NCBI GenBank assembly: GCA_946413585.1
Contig: CAMKLG010000020.1
Location: forward strand, 1-46,024
Origin: an uncultured Bacteroidales bacterium
GTDB taxonomy: Bacteria > Bacteroidota > Bacteroidia > Bacteroidales > WCHB1-69
DNA: 46,024 nucleotides
Direction of reading: 5' to 3'
Numbering within the stretch: position 1 is the stretch's first letter; each line of letters starts with the position of its first letter. This document shows, one piece after another, positions 46,004-46,024 of this stretch. The notes beneath the pieces were generated by a model. It did not search any database. It was not told the DNA's origin and saw only the letters and a list, made by a program, of their open reading frames with translations. The translations under genes were made by a program, and so were the position numbers.

Positions 46004-46024
46004 TTTTTTCACGAAACGTTTCGT
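46001..46024 (-). CDS. C-terminal tip of another T9SS type A sorting-domain protein (partial)
   Basis: Only the last seven codons and the stop are in the window: TKRFVKK, then TAG at 46001-46003. This equals the C terminus of the 2470-aa protein and matches the family KRFVK ending. With the copied terminator and heptamer block it shows that a fourth gene of this surface-protein family continues beyond the right edge. Confidence 0.75.
   Translation of the reverse strand, partial: TKRFVKK

Overview
The window looks like chromosomal DNA of an uncultured member of the Bacteroidales. The evidence is several proteins with type IX secretion system (T9SS) C-terminal sorting domains, a gliding-motility type C-terminal domain, promoters of the Bacteroidetes TAnnTTTG type in front of many genes, a sigma-54 regulator beside a Bacteroidetes-type LptE, and an almost complete lack of Shine-Dalgarno sequences. 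No tRNA, rRNA, CRISPR array, integrase or transposase was seen.

Layout. (1) 1-5.65 kb, + strand: an array of orphan Rhs C-terminal toxin cassettes. Each has a short conserved Rhs core end (YFGSRYYSSDLS...LVDPDGE), a different toxin domain, and an overlapping downstream gene for an exported protein, the likely immunity protein. All three toxin domains carry metal-protease motifs: HELSH (M91-like), HECVH, and a JAMM/JAB HSHP-S-D motif. A fourth cassette is a remnant cut at the core/toxin junction. (2) 5.7-10.9 kb, - strand: a COG0523 GTPase with a His-rich linker followed by pyridoxamine kinase; and a periplasmic NMT1/THI5-like binding protein 2 nt upstream of a dCache-HAMP-PP2C (SpoIIE) phosphatase. 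(3) 11.0-13.6 kb, + strand: UDP-GlcNAc 2-epimerase, then two lysine-fermentation enzymes, Kal and Kce. (4) 13.7-19.4 kb, - strand: HdrB-like, short HdrA-like, esterase-LysM fusion, sigma-54 activator, LptE. (5) 19.5-26.8 kb, + strand: a giant surface protein with a type B sorting domain and a C10 (streptopain-like) cysteine protease with a type A sorting domain. (6) 26.9-46.0 kb, - strand: three giant fibronectin-III/jelly-roll T9SS surface proteins of 2082, 1504 and 2470 aa, plus the last seven codons of a fourth.

The most unusual overall feature is the intergenic DNA. About twenty short arrays of degenerate heptanucleotide repeats (units such as CTAAACC, CTAACTG, CCCTACT, GTTTCAG, TTCATCA) lie between genes, often starting in or just after a stop codon. 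In the Rhs cassettes one such array lies inside the reading frame, and a one-unit difference between cassettes changes whether the Rhs core is in frame. A second repeat family (hairpin followed by CTCAAGGAA) precedes four consecutive - strand genes, and a ~205-bp palindromic element interrupts two of the Rhs cassettes.

Taken together this is a surface- and secretion-oriented region: an interbacterial toxin reservoir, secreted proteases and adhesins, and envelope functions (LptE, WecB), with some amino-acid fermentation and redox genes. All functions are read from sequence motifs and family knowledge; no searches were run.
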